64,000 nt of DNA from Heliopora coerulea (lineage: Eukaryota; Cnidaria; Anthozoa; Scleralcyonacea; Helioporidae): assembly GCA_030142905.1 (NCBI GenBank), contig JASJOG010000042.1, positions 1,366,501 to 1,430,500 of the forward strand, in the 5' to 3' direction. A program made the translations under genes and the position numbers. Positions 32,779 through 45,231 of this stretch are shown here, one piece after another. A model generated the notes under the pieces. The model did no database searches. It was not told where the DNA came from and saw only the letters and a program-made list of their open reading frames with translations. Numbering within the stretch: position 1 is the stretch's first letter; each line of letters starts with the position of its first letter.

Positions 32779-35700
32779 GTGTGATGCGTAGTATGGATGA
32801 AGCTCTTGGAGCAGCGTGTCATTTAATCTTGGGAAATTTCCCTTCTCCCCATATAATTGTATTTTTAGGCCTGACTGAGTTTGACCAATCGATTGGGATT
32901 AAGTCTTCTGCCAGCAAAGTGCATTGGACATGGTATAATATGATGGAGGCTGTCGGCTTCACCATTATGAGTCACTCTGCGTGGCCCCAGTACGCTTGAG
33001 TTGCTAGAAGTATCCCCAGAAGGATTGCGTCACCATTGAAATTTATGGATTCATGTGCTAAAGCCTGTGACAACTAACTTGTGTCTGTGATAGAACTGTG
33101 GGCGATTCTCGAGTCCTATTGATAAATATTTTTTCACAATCGTTGTATACATGTACACAGAGTGTTTTTATTTCTTTACGTGCTTGGTTATCGTCAATTA
33201 CGGAACCAGGGGTTCAAGAAGCATTTGTTTAAAAGTATCCGTTGATAGAAAAGAAGTTTTTAACTCTGTCCCTTGCCCCAGAATCATTTGAAACTTCAAA
33301 CACTCGACTGGTTTTCAAACGTTGAGGGCCTATCCAAACATTGCTTCGGTCCGTCCGCAAAACAGACCGTCCCAGAGAATATATGACATTTGATTAGTCG
33401 TTGATAATAACCTGAGTCCGCAATTTCGGTCAGTGGTCGATACCACGAATACGATGACTCATAAATGACGCCATCATTTTGGGGACAAATTTTTTTTTTG
33501 AGTCCTCCAACAGTCATTACCTATAGGTCAGTGTTACTAATGCTGGCCATAGGGGATGCCGAATCAAGATACATTGAAAACAATGTTTTGTATGTCAGCC
33601 TTAGTCCCCTGCGAGATCTTGTTCGTCAGTTCCAGTCCCTTAAACGACCTTGCACCTCTATTTTATAGTAAGTTCGGCTTCGAAAACGTTGGCATCTTCT
33701 GTACGAAAAACGCATAATGGAGCCCTTATTGTAGAACTAACGATTTCAGAAAATCCATCTCATCTCTTTTCGATATGGTTTCAAAGTGCTAATTAAGGTT
33801 CTGACTGATTAGAAAATCAGTTATATCTGCTATATTATTCAACGAAGTCAATTGAATCTGCATAAATATGTTTACGTCATGAAACTGACCAAGTCTACGT
33901 TAAAGCAACTTAAGTCAGTAAACTATAATTCCTTGTTTCTAGCCAGTTCATGGTCATTTTTTGTTTGTGGCAAGTCAGACACGTTGCGTTCGGCATTTAA
34001 TGCACCATGTATGAGTAAGAGAAAATACTTTGCTTTATGACGTGGATAAATAATATTCTGCTTTACGAAGAAAGGGGTTCTCGAACGAACTATGTACTGT
34101 GTCAGTTGAATGAAACAGATAAAATTAACACTTTCCAAATTAACTAGTTTTTATTAGCCATACTGTTATTTTTCACCAGTGAAAAAGTATCGCATCTGTA
34201 TTCAGCTGACAATTATTTTTAATAAAACCACTTCAGCGTTTTGATTGGCTGATGGTTTTCGCGCCAAAAACCTGTCTTTGGCAAACTCGGCTTGAAGTAG
34301 TGACAGCTGATGTTTCACCGATTGAAATAGCTCTGAAACAAGACGATAAGGAAAATAAGAGTACAAACTTCGTTGTGAATCACGCAGAAAAGAATTAAAA
34401 GGTAGGAGATACCTTGTATTAAAAACAATGCTGACTCTCGCCAATGAAAGCGTGTGGTAAAGACTAACTACACTAGTGTTGTTGTTTATTGTGCCGTCAA
34501 TCTGACAATGACTAACTAAAAGCTAGGAGACTCATTTATATTGCAAACAATGTTTACTTTAGCTGAAAAAGTGTGCTTTGAAGTCTAATAAGTCTAGTAC
34601 GTAGTTGTTATTCGGGCTGGGTTAGGTGTTCTCGAAATACAGGCTAAAGCTTACTTTCAGTTCGGGATTTACATTTCACAATTTGATTTCGAGTGTAATC
34701 ATGACACTTTAACGTAATATACCGAACTGCATAAAGCGAAAAGCCGGTCTATTAAATGAATTGTTGTGACACGACAAAGGAAGATGTTGTAAGTTTGTCA
34801 AAGCAAAACCATGCTACTGCTACTGAATGGAAAAGACGAAACTTGAATGCGAAATCTTAAAACTTGAAATCTTAATACGTAATCCACTAGGTCTCAAATA
34901 ATTTACCAGTGGCGTGGCTAGAGTTTTTTTAGTGGAAGGGGGAAAGTATTGAATTTTTCTGATACATTGGCATGGCCTTATCGCGACGTAACCATAGCAT
35001 GTTATATTTATTTACCTAACAATCTATCGGATTACTTTGTCCACCATCGCCAACAGTTAAAGTAACCGCAATAAATTGAATGCTCTGGAGAATATAAATT
35101 ATTTATTCTCTTTGTTTTGCGTGAAGAATTTTTTTGTTTAAAGTACGTCAACGTTGAAGTTGACGTCGTAGATGTTAAGGTCCGTATTTCTGCCCACAAG
35201 CCTTTTGTGCAGAATTTCCCGCTAAAAGTCACATGCCACCGTCCTATAAAAAGTTAAGGTATCTTCTGTTTTACCTCTCTACGTAACCTAGCTCAAATTA
35301 GTCCAATAAAGGTTGGAATGTTTGACCTATATCTGGCTTCTTAGACTTGTTTACGTGTAATAGGTTGACTACTTAAGTCAAACCTTCCACTTAAAAATGA
35401 AATAAACACATAACTTTATTAACCATGAGACGCCTAATAGCTTTATTAATCACAACTACAGAATTTGAGTAGTGAATGTTTGTGATGGATTATCGATAGT
35501 AAAAAAACTAGAACTGAGCTGAGGGATGCCTTTTTGACTAAAAAAGGCATGTCTCGTGTTAAAAGAACGTTGGAGGGACTGGTTTGTGTTGTCTCCTCTC
35601 TTCGTAAACATCCTCTCGATGTAAACAGTTCAGTCTACTGGACTCTTTGATCAGATCAACAGTCAATCATCTTAACATTCGAGCAGCTTGTTCTATGTGG

Positions 35701-37960
35701 TGGTCCGGTTATACAATCCAGCCCACTTGGATGAATTAAACTCTAGACGTTCTTGACCTTATGTTGTCAAGGCGGAGGTAGCGCTTATCGCAACCGCAGT
35801 CTGTTGAGCAGATATCGAGATCGACAAAAGTAATGCATTGCGGTGTAACTTTCACGCCTTTGGTAAATCTCCCTCAAAACATTCCTCGATCGTTTTTAAA
35901 GCTTGGTCAGTTCTACACCTCAACCAAACACTCATGCCCTTTGCACGTCGCACCCTCACTTGCAGGTCGGAAACATACCTGTGCTTTATAGTAGGGTAAC
36001 ACCGCCAATTACCTCCGACATTCGTTAAAAGAAATTTGACGTGTCAGGCTGGGTTGGTTTGTAAAGAAGTAACCGGTGACTATACTCCTGTTCCTTCATT
36101 TAAAACGGCCATATTGCGCTACTTTGATTTATAGTCAATTAAAGCCTCTGAATTGAAAGATTTTTATCACTTGGCTACTCGCGAAAACAACTCCAAGAGA
36201 CGATCTTTATTTAGCGCCTTCGTGAAGAAATTCCTAATTGGGGAATTTTTCATCTTGCTATATCAATGTTGACTGTATTTGCCGTATTAAAAAAAGTCTT
36301 TTTTATCTTCATAAACTAACTCTAGACATGCATTAATTTTATATTTATTTTAATTTATTTTATTTGGTTTGGTTTGGTTTAATTTAAGAAAGCGTTGAAT
36401 TAGGGAGCTGGCTCTCATACGAGATTGCAGAAACATGACTAAAGGTTCCGAAAAAGTTGCCTGCTGCTCTTTATATTGAAAACATGCGAAAAATCTATCA
36501 AAATCCCCGGTATCTCTATAGATACCGTAATACGTAAGCCTCATTCAGACTACCAGCACAAACAACATTGGCCTATGAAGCCACGGCGTCTGCTACCAAA
36601 AGTGAAGCTGATAACGTAATGCTATCAAAAGGCTTCAGGGATTATGTGACTGTTTTAAGCTCCTAATCTTTATTCAGTTGAGATTGTTAATAGTTTTTTT
36701 AGATTACTGGGCTTCGGGCACTGAGAACGAGTGACAATACCGCAAGGTTCAAGGTGGTGTGGTTAGGGGTTTACGAAGGATACCCTTCAATAAAATTCTC
36801 TTCATGTTACCCTGAGGACGATTCTGAAATTAAACATAATCCATTGTTTTTCAACGTTCTCAAAATTATTTTCTGAACCGCCAGACCATAATCTGAGGTG
36901 TCTAAGGTGCCTCATTTACAGATTAATCTGCCATACGTCGAAAACGAAACTTTTATTTTGCCAGCTGTTGGAAACAATTTTCCATCTGTTGTAACCAATA
37001 CATTCTATCTATATATTATAACCGCATATGTTGCAACGCTTATTTCCATCGTCTGCGCATCCCCCACCTTCGTTAATAATACAACACTTCTGATTGTTAG
37101 GCCAGCAAGGCCAGATTTTTGATGTTTCTTGCGCCGTGGGACCAACGTTTTTTTTCTTCATTGCCTTTTATCAGTGGGAGTTATGGTACCGTCCCCTTTT
37201 AAATATCATGTTCCAGCCTTGGTATGACACTGTTACTTAATAAAGCTAAGCTGGTTATTTAAATTCATAGAAAATTGTAAGTTTTTAAATGTCAACATGT
37301 ATGTCGACCTATAGGGCATTTATGGAGTACAGTTAATTTCTTGTTGAGTTCCTTTTTCTTTAACTTTACGTGTAGTGTCGGTTGATGATGGTGATTAAGG
37401 TCTTTTATCTCTCTGTCCTCATATGTCTTTACAGTATCTTTAAATCTGCTTCTACCCGAGACTCATAATGTGAAGGCAGTGTAATTTACTCTCGTACGCA
37501 ATATCCGTCCCCAACTTTCGCTGCTTTTTTGTGCTACTGGAAGATCGTTTTATTGGGTTATATTTTTCCAATATGTGAATAAATACAGTTCAACTGTTGA
37601 CTTAGTCGAAGAATTATTCACTTTCTTCTCTTGCCTAATCAACTCGGCATCTTAGCTCCGGTTTTGTACCTCAACAGCCCTTCTATTGCTCTCAAAATCC
37701 GTCCGCACCTTTTTCTGTCACCTTTTTGTCATTCATTGCCTCTCCTTCCTATTTTTCCGGATAATACCTTCTATATGTTATGGTGAAGAATGACTGTTGC
37801 ACTCTAAAACTCCGAACCGCAACGCAGTTTAATTTTCAATGCAGTTCATTGAACAGTCTCATCAATATGTTTGAAACGTTATCTTTAAAAATGCTTTTAT
37901 CTTCATTTGAAGGGGAAGGAAACCCTTACAAAAATTTAACATGCAATTTTACCTAAGAAA
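32779..37960. other. Intergenic, no gene seen
   Basis: AT-rich. A hAT-like terminus CAGTGGCGTGGCTAGAG at about 34910 has no partner end that I can find. A short hairpin GATGCCTTTTTGACTAAAA..GGCAT lies at about 35526. No coding region is recognised. Confidence 0.4.
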
Positions 37961-37965
37961 ATATT

Positions 37966-38160
37966 ATTTCATATGTGAATTGTTTCAATTCCATATATGA
38001 AATGAAAATTTTATATGTGAAATTAATTTTCATGTGAATCTTCCATTTCATATGTGAAATACATGTTTCGTATACCAAGATATCACATGTGAAATTTTGA
38101 ACCAGTTCATTTCACATCTGAGTAAGGGATTTCATATGCGAAATAAAAATTTCAAATGTG
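37966..38160. repeat. Cluster of near-palindromic ATTTCATATGTGAAAT motifs
   Basis: About nine copies of a 14-16 bp near-palindrome lie within 195 bp, at approximately 37966, 37989, 38008, 38024, 38045, 38078, 38107, 38130 and 38147. Variants include ATATCACATGTGAAAT and ATTTCATATGCGAAAT. Spacing is irregular (about 16-33 bp), so this is not a simple tandem array. An A/G-rich tract (38160-38290) follows. Confidence 0.7.
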
Positions 38161-39490
38161 ATCGTAAGGAAAAGGAAGAAGAAGAGGAGAAAGATCAAGT
38201 GAAGGAAGAAAAGAAGAAGAAAAAGACAAGCAGAACCACGAACCAGTGAGAAGGAAGTAAGGAGAAAGGAAAGAGGTAATCAAAAGCACGAGAGAAGGCG
38301 AAAGCGTGACGGAGAAATATGTAAATATAATTGCTAAATGTGCACAAGCATAATGGAAGCTAATCGATCTAGGTAGCCGCCCTGAAATCCTACTTACTCC
38401 AGACATCTACTAATTGAATCTTTCCACGCGAACACATCCTTTGTGCATTCGAGAATTTATCGATGATTTAAACTCGAAACATTTCTATCATGATCCCAAT
38501 ACCTTGCCTGTCACTTGACTGGTCTAGAACGGTAAACAGGAATTCTTCGACTGACGGTATCTTTGCGTCACTCGCCATTCAGCAATAGAACAGTAAGCAC
38601 GCGATAGCATTTCTACTTCTCTTTTTGCCGTTGCTAAAATAGACACTCTGATTTAAAATAACATGTTCTCATAACGATGACTTTAATCCATAAAGAAAAT
38701 AAATAAGTCTTAGACCCCCCAAATACCCTCTTCCCTTGTTTCCAAAATTTTTCTAGTAGTCCTGTCTCTATTCGTTTGTCACCACTTCCATTCTTTAAGT
38801 TGAAACCGACTACGTGTGTAAGTTTGCCAGGTAATTGCCCAGAATAGTAACCAACTTAGGAACGCAAATTAGTAACTATTATAAACATCGCTTCTCTGAC
38901 GTTAAACATCGCTTCTCTGACGTTAATATATATCTATTCAGAGAACTAGTCGTTCAAATGTCCTTTTTCCCGTGATATTGTTTCGTTTACGACTCAAATT
39001 CCCAAGAATTGATGGCACTCAAAACATTCCTCTCTTAGTTAACCCATACTGTACACTATGGTTTTCCATGTGATACTCTTATTCTAAGTTTTATGAAGCC
39101 TTCTAGTGTCATGTTGTTCCACACAAAGTAGCTAGAAAAGGCTATCTCGCAAGCTTGACACTCACATCATGTCGAAAATGTGAATTTAATCGTTTGATTT
39201 AAACTGTTGTGGGTTTTGGAATTAGGGGGAGTACAATATTGCACGGAGAATTTTTGGACACGTCTCTTTAATTGCTGGGAAACCCGTTTCTGTTAAGTAA
39301 GGACAAATTTAATTACGAAGTTAGAGCGATCGTACCAGACTAATAATTCGTCTAGGACTCAATTTTCCATCATTACACAGTGCAATTTGCACTATTGAAT
39401 AAAAGGTTATGCTATTTTGTTGTAGTATTAGGTTACGTTTAGCTATGAAAAGGACGAAGAAAAGCAAGGAAACTTCGCATTTAAGGAGGC
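38161..39490. other. Intergenic, purine-rich tract then no gene seen
   Basis: 38160-38300 is purine-rich (GAAGAAGAGGAG-like). A 21-bp tandem duplication AAACATCGCTTCTCTGACGTT lies at about 38883-38925. Nothing else is recognised. Confidence 0.45.
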
Positions 39491-39493
39491 TAC

Positions 39494-39645
39494 AAACCCC
39501 CCCAGTATTTGGGGCGACCGATATAAGCACCTCAGTATTTTGTCTGACCGACATTCGCACGTTAACATTTGTTCTGTCCCGACCGACGGTTTGTCGCCCA
39601 GTATTATGCCCGACCGTGTTATGTCCCCGATATCTTCCTTGATTA
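39494..39645 (+). repeat. Degenerate GACCGAC repeat
   Basis: CAGTATTTGGGGCGACCGAT, CAGTATTTTGTCTGACCGAC, GTCCCGACCGACGGTTTGTC and CAGTATTATGCCCGACCG follow one another as diverged units of roughly 30-40 bp. Confidence 0.5.
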
Positions 39646-39892
39646 AGAATAGTTTGCCTGGCATACAACAAATAACAGTTGACTATTCAAACGTAGATTG
39701 AAGCGATTGAACTGATATTTTGCATAAGATTGTTTCAAGCAAAACCCTCCTTCCTGAAAGAAAATTCAGGTGATGTTAAGAAACCATAACTTCTGATCAA
39801 GTTATCAACATACGTAAAATTTTTACAAACTATTTTCAATTAATTTTGCTAAAATTGAATTCTGAGTAAGTAGTGTTTAACGATGTGTAAAA

Positions 39893-40018
39893 GCCTAGAG
39901 GGTCAGAAAAAGATCGAAATTTCTAGATGAGAAATTGACATTTCGAGTGAAGGTCCTTCTTCGGAGTAAGACGTCTATCTCTCACCTAGAAATTTCGGCA
40001 GTTCCCTGACCCTTTTGG
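39893..40018. repeat. Foldback with CGAAATTTCTAG arms
   Basis: AGGGTCAGAAAAAGATCG then AAATTTCTAG pairs with CTAGAAATTTCGGCAGTTCC then CTGACCCTTTT. The loop contains GAAGGTCCTTCTTC next to a GAAATGTC string (minus strand), a layout loosely like the hairpin-GAAA motifs elsewhere in the window. Confidence 0.6.
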
Positions 40019-40317
40019 CGTAATGCGACTCCCTGATGAACAAATGTCATCGCGAATTATAAGGTGATATTGATTACTTCAGAATGAAATTACGTTATGA
40101 TTAAACATAAATGCAACCCTACACAAGACCTTAATCCTAACTGTATAACTATATATAACGCTAAACTGCTTTGCATTGAAATCGTAACCTCGTATGATTT
40201 GACACTTCCCCGTGCCGACATATGCCTGGCTTTAACCAGAGTAAACTTGTAGAAGACCTCTCCGCATTGAAACGGTTTAATGTTTGGGGTGTAGTATTAC
40301 TGAACTCCCACATTGAC

Positions 40318-40455
40318 GTAACACGTGGTGGTTGCACGTGTTACGTAACACGTGGTGCTAGCAGGTTCTTCGTAACAAGTGGCGATAGAAGGTTTTACGT
40401 AAAGCGTGGGGGTATAGCACCTGTGATGCGGATCACACGTGGTTATAGCAGGTAG
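40318..40455 (+). repeat. 27-bp minisatellite, about five units
   Basis: Three exact-length 27-bp units start at 40318, 40345 and 40372, followed by a 32-bp and a 25-bp variant. Each begins GTAACACGTGG or a variant. A frame through it (40222-40455) reads as nine-residue repeats starting VTRG, but it has no other sign of being a gene. Confidence 0.75.
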
Positions 40456-40829
40456 ATTTCCATGAAATTTTACTCGAATGCATGCAATCAAAGCTATTCG
40501 TATATCACTTTCAGATTTGAAATGCTAATTTCATGGAGTTTTTTGAGGTGGAACTGACATTCTTAACACAAGCTGATTAAATGTACTTTTAGAGCTGAGA
40601 ATTTGCGTACAAGAAAACGTAATTTCATTTAATATTAATATTGATATAATCAGTACCTCTGTATTTAATTAGACACCGTTACTTCGATTTTCTCACGCCT
40701 TGGTTGTCTTTCACCTGACTCTTTTAAGCCTGGGATTCATTTATGGCTGGCTGTCGGCGATGACATGCAAAGATTGCAGAAAACAATGTTGTTTTCGGAT
40801 AACCGATGATCACTGAGGCCCTCGACCAC

Positions 40830-41205
40830 ACCAGTCCGGATAAAGTTAAAAATACATCTTTTTTTTCCAGTTTGACCTTTCGTCCACATTAAAATGGAGT
40901 TTTCGACCACGGGATCTTTTTGAAAACGCTTTTCAGAGTGGATAAATTTGAAAACGCCAGTTACGTGTTTTAGTGCATGGACGACAAAAACGAAGCGGTC
41001 TTGGAAACGCAGACGTGACAATGATCACATGCGCATTCTTCAAGGTGTATTTAGCGTTTTGGGGCCCCAGGAAGCGTTTCAGTGGAACGGCAAAAATGAT
41101 ACGACGGCGTTGGTGTGAACGGAAAGAAAACATTTGATGCATGTTCGGGGCGAAAATCCGTTTCCAAATTTATCAGGATTAGTCTGAACGAGGTCTGATG
41201 ACTAT
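40830..41205. mobile_element. Possible non-autonomous DNA element
   Basis: ACCAGTCCGGATAAAGTTA at the left and TTTATCAGGATTAGTCTGA at the right are imperfect inverted copies. The interior is rich in TTTGAAAACGC and GAAAACG words without a continuous frame. Boundaries are approximate. Confidence 0.4.
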
Positions 41206-42731
41206 TAATGACATTTTGACACGCTCTCGTCTATCCCAGCAGAAATATGAGAACTACGCTTTACTACTTTCTAATTTTGAAGTATATTTTCAGTTCTTCG
41301 TCTTGACCGATTAATACCATTAATTAGCACCATTGATATAAACTTAACAACACTGTGTGATTATGTTGCTAATGCTCTGGCGTTATGGTAAGTTTAGGTA
41401 CCGAGCGGATGTTAGCCACCTTTTCGAATATTCACTTGCCATACAGCTGAACGAAACGCCTAAAAGCCACTTCCTTTGTGGAAAAGCTTTTAAAGCGAAA
41501 CACAAAAACCACGTCGATTTACTGACCTATGTGTCCAGTTGTTCTGGCGGTGAAGACCAAGGGCGACAATCGCTTCCTAAAAGTGGAGGGGACGGAGCTG
41601 GCCAAGTGATGTGGAAGCATTCCCTCTAAAAGTTTTGTTTCTTTGGAACAACATTCATACCTTATTTTTCAAGCGAAACGAAGCCATGCATTTCCTCCAA
41701 ACAGCAATAAAGACGTTATAGTATGACTAAACAAAGTATTTTTGATTGTTTACAAAATGGCTTCCAAAGAAGAACAATCGGACTGTAAAATAACTTGGCA
41801 AATTTTCATAATTTGTCATGTATTTGAACCAACGATATCTAGGTAAAAATTGGGGCTGAAAAAGGTTATGTCGGAAAATTGTAAAGGTAAACATGGAACC
41901 ATAAGTGTCGAGGGAACAGAAATTAGGCTTCAGTTGTCATGAACTTTGCAAAAACTGGGGGGGATAATTATATATGTATCCCCCTCTGTCCAAAAAGTGG
42001 GGGATATGTCGATCCCACCCAGGATTTACGTCCTTGGTGAAGACTGCACAATGCTGGACAGGTTACAGATTATATTCCTTCAATAAACATCTACCCATTA
42101 CTCACCGATCATGGGCTAGAAATGGTTGAAACAAGCTGGTAACCTATCGGCTCAGAATTCACTGAATTCAGTGATTAAATTATCTTTCAAACGTTCCCTA
42201 GCGACATGAGTGGCAAATGACAGCTTGTATTGGTATCCCGCGGCCTTTTTACACAAGCTGTTCTGTCAAATGTTTGCACAATTAATTAAACACTGAACAC
42301 GATGAATTCACTATTCCCTGAAATAAGCATAACGCAATGATACCCCAAAAATCGAAGACCGCCTTCCTGATATAGCTGTTGTGATCTCACTGTGATAGTG
42401 AATGTTTGGCTAATGTCAAGATAAAGAAAGTGTCAACGAAGGCAATTGTGACGTCATTCTTGAGAATAGCTATCAACTGGAAGGAATTGTCTCACTTGAA
42501 ACGTTCTTAAGTGAATCAGCTGAGCAAGTGCTCGGCTGTTGGAGGCGATGGTTATTAAACATTGAACCGGAACAATTCCGGTCAACATGCTGAGGAGACG
42601 TTCATGGACTTAACACGTCGAGACGTGAAAGAGATCTCTTGATTTTTTGCTTTTCAAATCGCTATCAAGCTTAAATCTCGTGGCAGTTGTGGCATTAAAG
42701 TGGAATATAGCATGATCTGAAGAATCTCTCA
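41206..42731. other. Region upstream of the second GPCR
   Basis: No coding region recognised. At 41950-42035 a G-rich and C-rich stretch (ACTGGGGGGGATAA, ATCCCCCTCTGTCC, GATCCCACCCAGGA) looks like a remnant of a hAT-type terminus. Confidence 0.4.
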
Positions 42732-43733
42732 ATGGAATCACCTTCTCATCTCAACTCATCTTTCATCCTAAATGATGTCGAAATCGGCATCCTGTCCTTC
42801 GTGAACATTTTGTTCAGCATTGTGGGCTCTCTGGGTAACATGTTCGTTTGCTTTGCCTTCGTAGCCTACCCAAATCTGAGGAACGCTTCGAGCATATTTG
42901 TTCTCAGCCTCGCATGCTCAGATTTGTTGGTTTGCCTAGTCGCTCAACCAATGTTTGTAGCGAGCTTGGTCAAGCATTATCAGCCCGAAAGCGTGACCAA
43001 CGTGTTTGAAGATGTTCGTAAGCGCTTGACTTGGATCTCTCTTCTGGCTTCTGCTGGAAACCTTCTGGGTGTTACTATTGACCGTTACGTGGCCATAGCC
43101 AACCCCCTGAGGTATGGTAATAGAGGGACAACGCCAAGTGCTCGTATTTTTCTGGCCTTGGTCTGGGTGGTCGCCATCGGAGCCGGGATTAGTACGGGAA
43201 TCATTCCAAAGATGAAACTCGCCGGTCAGATCTACGTCTTCGTCGTGGTGATCTTCCTCATTTTGCCACTGTACTCTTGTGAATTATACATAGCCACGAA
43301 ACACAGGCGAAACATACTTGGCACAATTGCGTATGGCGAATATCTCACCGGGGACAATCGAGCAATTCCAACTTCCCAGCATCGAATGCACAAAAAAGCC
43401 GACAGAAACGCACTCAAAACTGTCGGTATCATTTGCGGAGTTTTCTTCCTCGGCTGGTTTCCGCTTCTCATTCTTCCATTTATTTATAGAAGTAACTTTC
43501 ACAATCGGAAACTAGTTCTGGATTTATTCCAGTGGGTTAACACATTGGCCCTATGTTCATCCGCCGTCAATCCTATTGTTTACTCTTGGACAGACCGAAA
43601 ATTTCGTAAGTCGTTGCATATGTTGTATACAAGGTGGGCAGCGAAAAGGCTCGTTTCGTCTTCGCCAACAGTGAGAAATAATGAAAATCGGGAGAGTAGT
43701 GCGTTGTTTTGCGGAAAGTCAATAGCTGTATAA
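42732..43733 (+). CDS. Orphan class A (rhodopsin-like) G protein-coupled receptor, intronless paralogue
   Basis: 333 residues in one exon, start ATG at 42732. Class A landmarks: N36 (TM1 GN), LACSD with D64 (TM2), DRY at 117-119 (TM3), GWFP in TM6 and NPIVY in TM7, with an N8-S-S sequon at the N-terminus. It is clearly paralogous to the receptor at 27529: both share TWIS.LASAGNLLGVT.DRY before and at the TM3 end, AGQIYV or VGQIYV before TM5, and FQWVNTLALCSSA at TM7. As there, position 3.25 is Glu (E93), position 3.32 is Thr (T100), and the second extracellular loop is very short. Same orientation, about 14 kb apart: a local duplication. An AATAAA at 43848-43853, about 115 bp past the stop, is a likely polyadenylation signal. 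The ligand is unknown; database labels for such cnidarian receptors vary and should not be trusted as function. Confidence 0.95.
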   Translation: MESPSHLNSSFILNDVEIGILSFVNILFSIVGSLGNMFVCFAFVAYPNLRNASSIFVLSLACSDLLVCLVAQPMFVASLVKHYQPESVTNVFEDVRKRLTWISLLASAGNLLGVTIDRYVAIANPLRYGNRGTTPSARIFLALVWVVAIGAGISTGIIPKMKLAGQIYVFVVVIFLILPLYSCELYIATKHRRNILGTIAYGEYLTGDNRAIPTSQHRMHKKADRNALKTVGIICGVFFLGWFPLLILPFIYRSNFHNRKLVLDLFQWVNTLALCSSAVNPIVYSWTDRKFRKSLHMLYTRWAAKRLVSSSPTVRNNENRESSALFCGKSIAV

Positions 43734-43847
43734 AACTCGAACCTAAAACCGCAGAGCCCATTCAGCACCGACGACATGTGGAATCATGGCTGTCAAACTA
43801 CAGTTTAACCTGCTGCACGATAAACTAACCAGTCTTAGCGACTAAAC

Positions 43848-43853
43848 AATAAA
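43848..43853 (+). promoter_or_regulatory. Likely polyadenylation signal of the second GPCR
   Basis: AATAAA lies 115 bp downstream of the TAA of the 42732 receptor, in the correct orientation. No competing AATAAA lies nearer the stop. Confidence 0.5.
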
Positions 43854-44011
43854 AGTCATGTTGTAACCGCGAATCTTTGTCATTCGTGAGCGCCTTCATA
43901 GCTAGAATACCTAGCCACCCGCGGCAAAAATTATTTAAAAATATGCCCGGCTTACCTCCCGTCTTGAGAGGGTATATGCAAATACGTTACGCAATAATAA
44001 AAGTTAACAAT

Positions 44012-44246
44012 ATAACACGACGTTTCGGCATCTTCTTGGCACCATTTTCAAGTGTAAAATTTAAGACTTAACAAATTTTAGATAACAGACTTTACGAATA
44101 CATTAAATATGATAATATATTCATTTCTTACCCATATTGCTTTGTCTTACTGTAGCATATTCCCATAGTTTCTTATTTAAATTTTGGTAAATCTTATATT
44201 TCACACTTGAAAATGGTGTGAAGATGAGGTCGAAATGTCGTGTTAT
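44012..44246. repeat. Foldback with AACACGACGTTTCGG arms
   Basis: ATAACACGACGTTTCGGCATC, then ACCATTTTCAAGTGT, at the left is matched inverted by ACACTTGAAAATGGTGT and CGAAATGTCGTGTTAT at the right. Read inward-out, each arm ends in a GAAACGTC or GAAATGTC string preceded by a possible hairpin. Confidence 0.65.
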
Positions 44247-45141
44247 GTCGCTAAGGTTTATAATTAGATATTTCGCTTAGAAACTGCTCATCGGTTAAAT
44301 ATGTTAATTGACGGAAATGTCCGGCATTTTGGCCTATTGAAAAGGGACGATTACGGACGTGATGTCTGGCACGAATCAGCCTGGACACGTGTCAGATTAG
44401 TGGAGTCTTAAGTCAAGATTAAAGCTTAGCGCCGGGCTACAGAAATGATATTTCTTTACGAATCATAGAAACAGAGACCAACAGATAAAAATTGCAAACA
44501 ATTTCGCGAACCTGATAGAACGTGCAGTAAACATGTAAAAGCATTTTCAAAACGTAGTGAATAAAAACCTTTGGTCTTCATTAGATTTAATTTTATGTAA
44601 TGATAATAGGGCGCGGGATTGCTGTTTATAGCTCTCATCAGGTTAAACACGATCATGCCATGGAAACACGATAAACAGAAAAACTCTTCTTATTTCTACT
44701 GCTTTCAAGGGGAAATTCAATCCCTAAGTTTTCTCGAAAGATGGGAAACTTCTAATGTTACCTTATAATACATTTACAGAGGCTTCTCCGTTAAGGCTAG
44801 TTTACATGTGCGATTTGGAATGTTGCGATTGTCTTCCTGGTGTACGCAATAAACCCATGACAGTCTGTGCAGCAAGATATTCGCTTGTTGTTTGAGGCTT
44901 TCCATCGTGAAAATTGTTCTTTTTATTAAAAGTAGATTGGTGTACAGTCCACAAAGAGTACTCTTGATAAAAAGATATCCGGTTGCGATTCCCTGCAGTT
45001 TGTCCTCGACGCTCTCGTCAGTTAAACACATACTCCAAGATGTCAATTGCAAGGCACGAAATTGCGAGTGTACGTGAATGAACCTTTAGCTAGCCTACTT
45101 GTAATGAGTCTTATACCGGGCTGAAAGTTTCTACGTAGTCA
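44247..45141. other. Intergenic, no gene seen
   Basis: AT-rich. At 44794-44870 the words GGCTAGTTTACATGTGCGAT and ATGTTGCGATTG resemble a terminus of a DNA transposon. I find no partner end or transposase domain. Confidence 0.35.
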
Positions 45142-45231
45142 TCCCCTTAAACCTCAGAAAGGTTTGTGAAAGTCTCCCTGGTCTACGGCCGAGGGGACAT
45201 TCACAAACCATCCTTGGGCTTTAGGGGGTCA
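45142..45231. repeat. 90-bp hairpin element
   Basis: CCCCTTAAACCTCAGAAAGG then TTTGTGAAAGTCTCCC pairs with GGGGACATTCACAAACC then CTTGGGCTTTAGGGGG, leaving a short loop (TGGTCTACGGCCGA). Confidence 0.6.
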
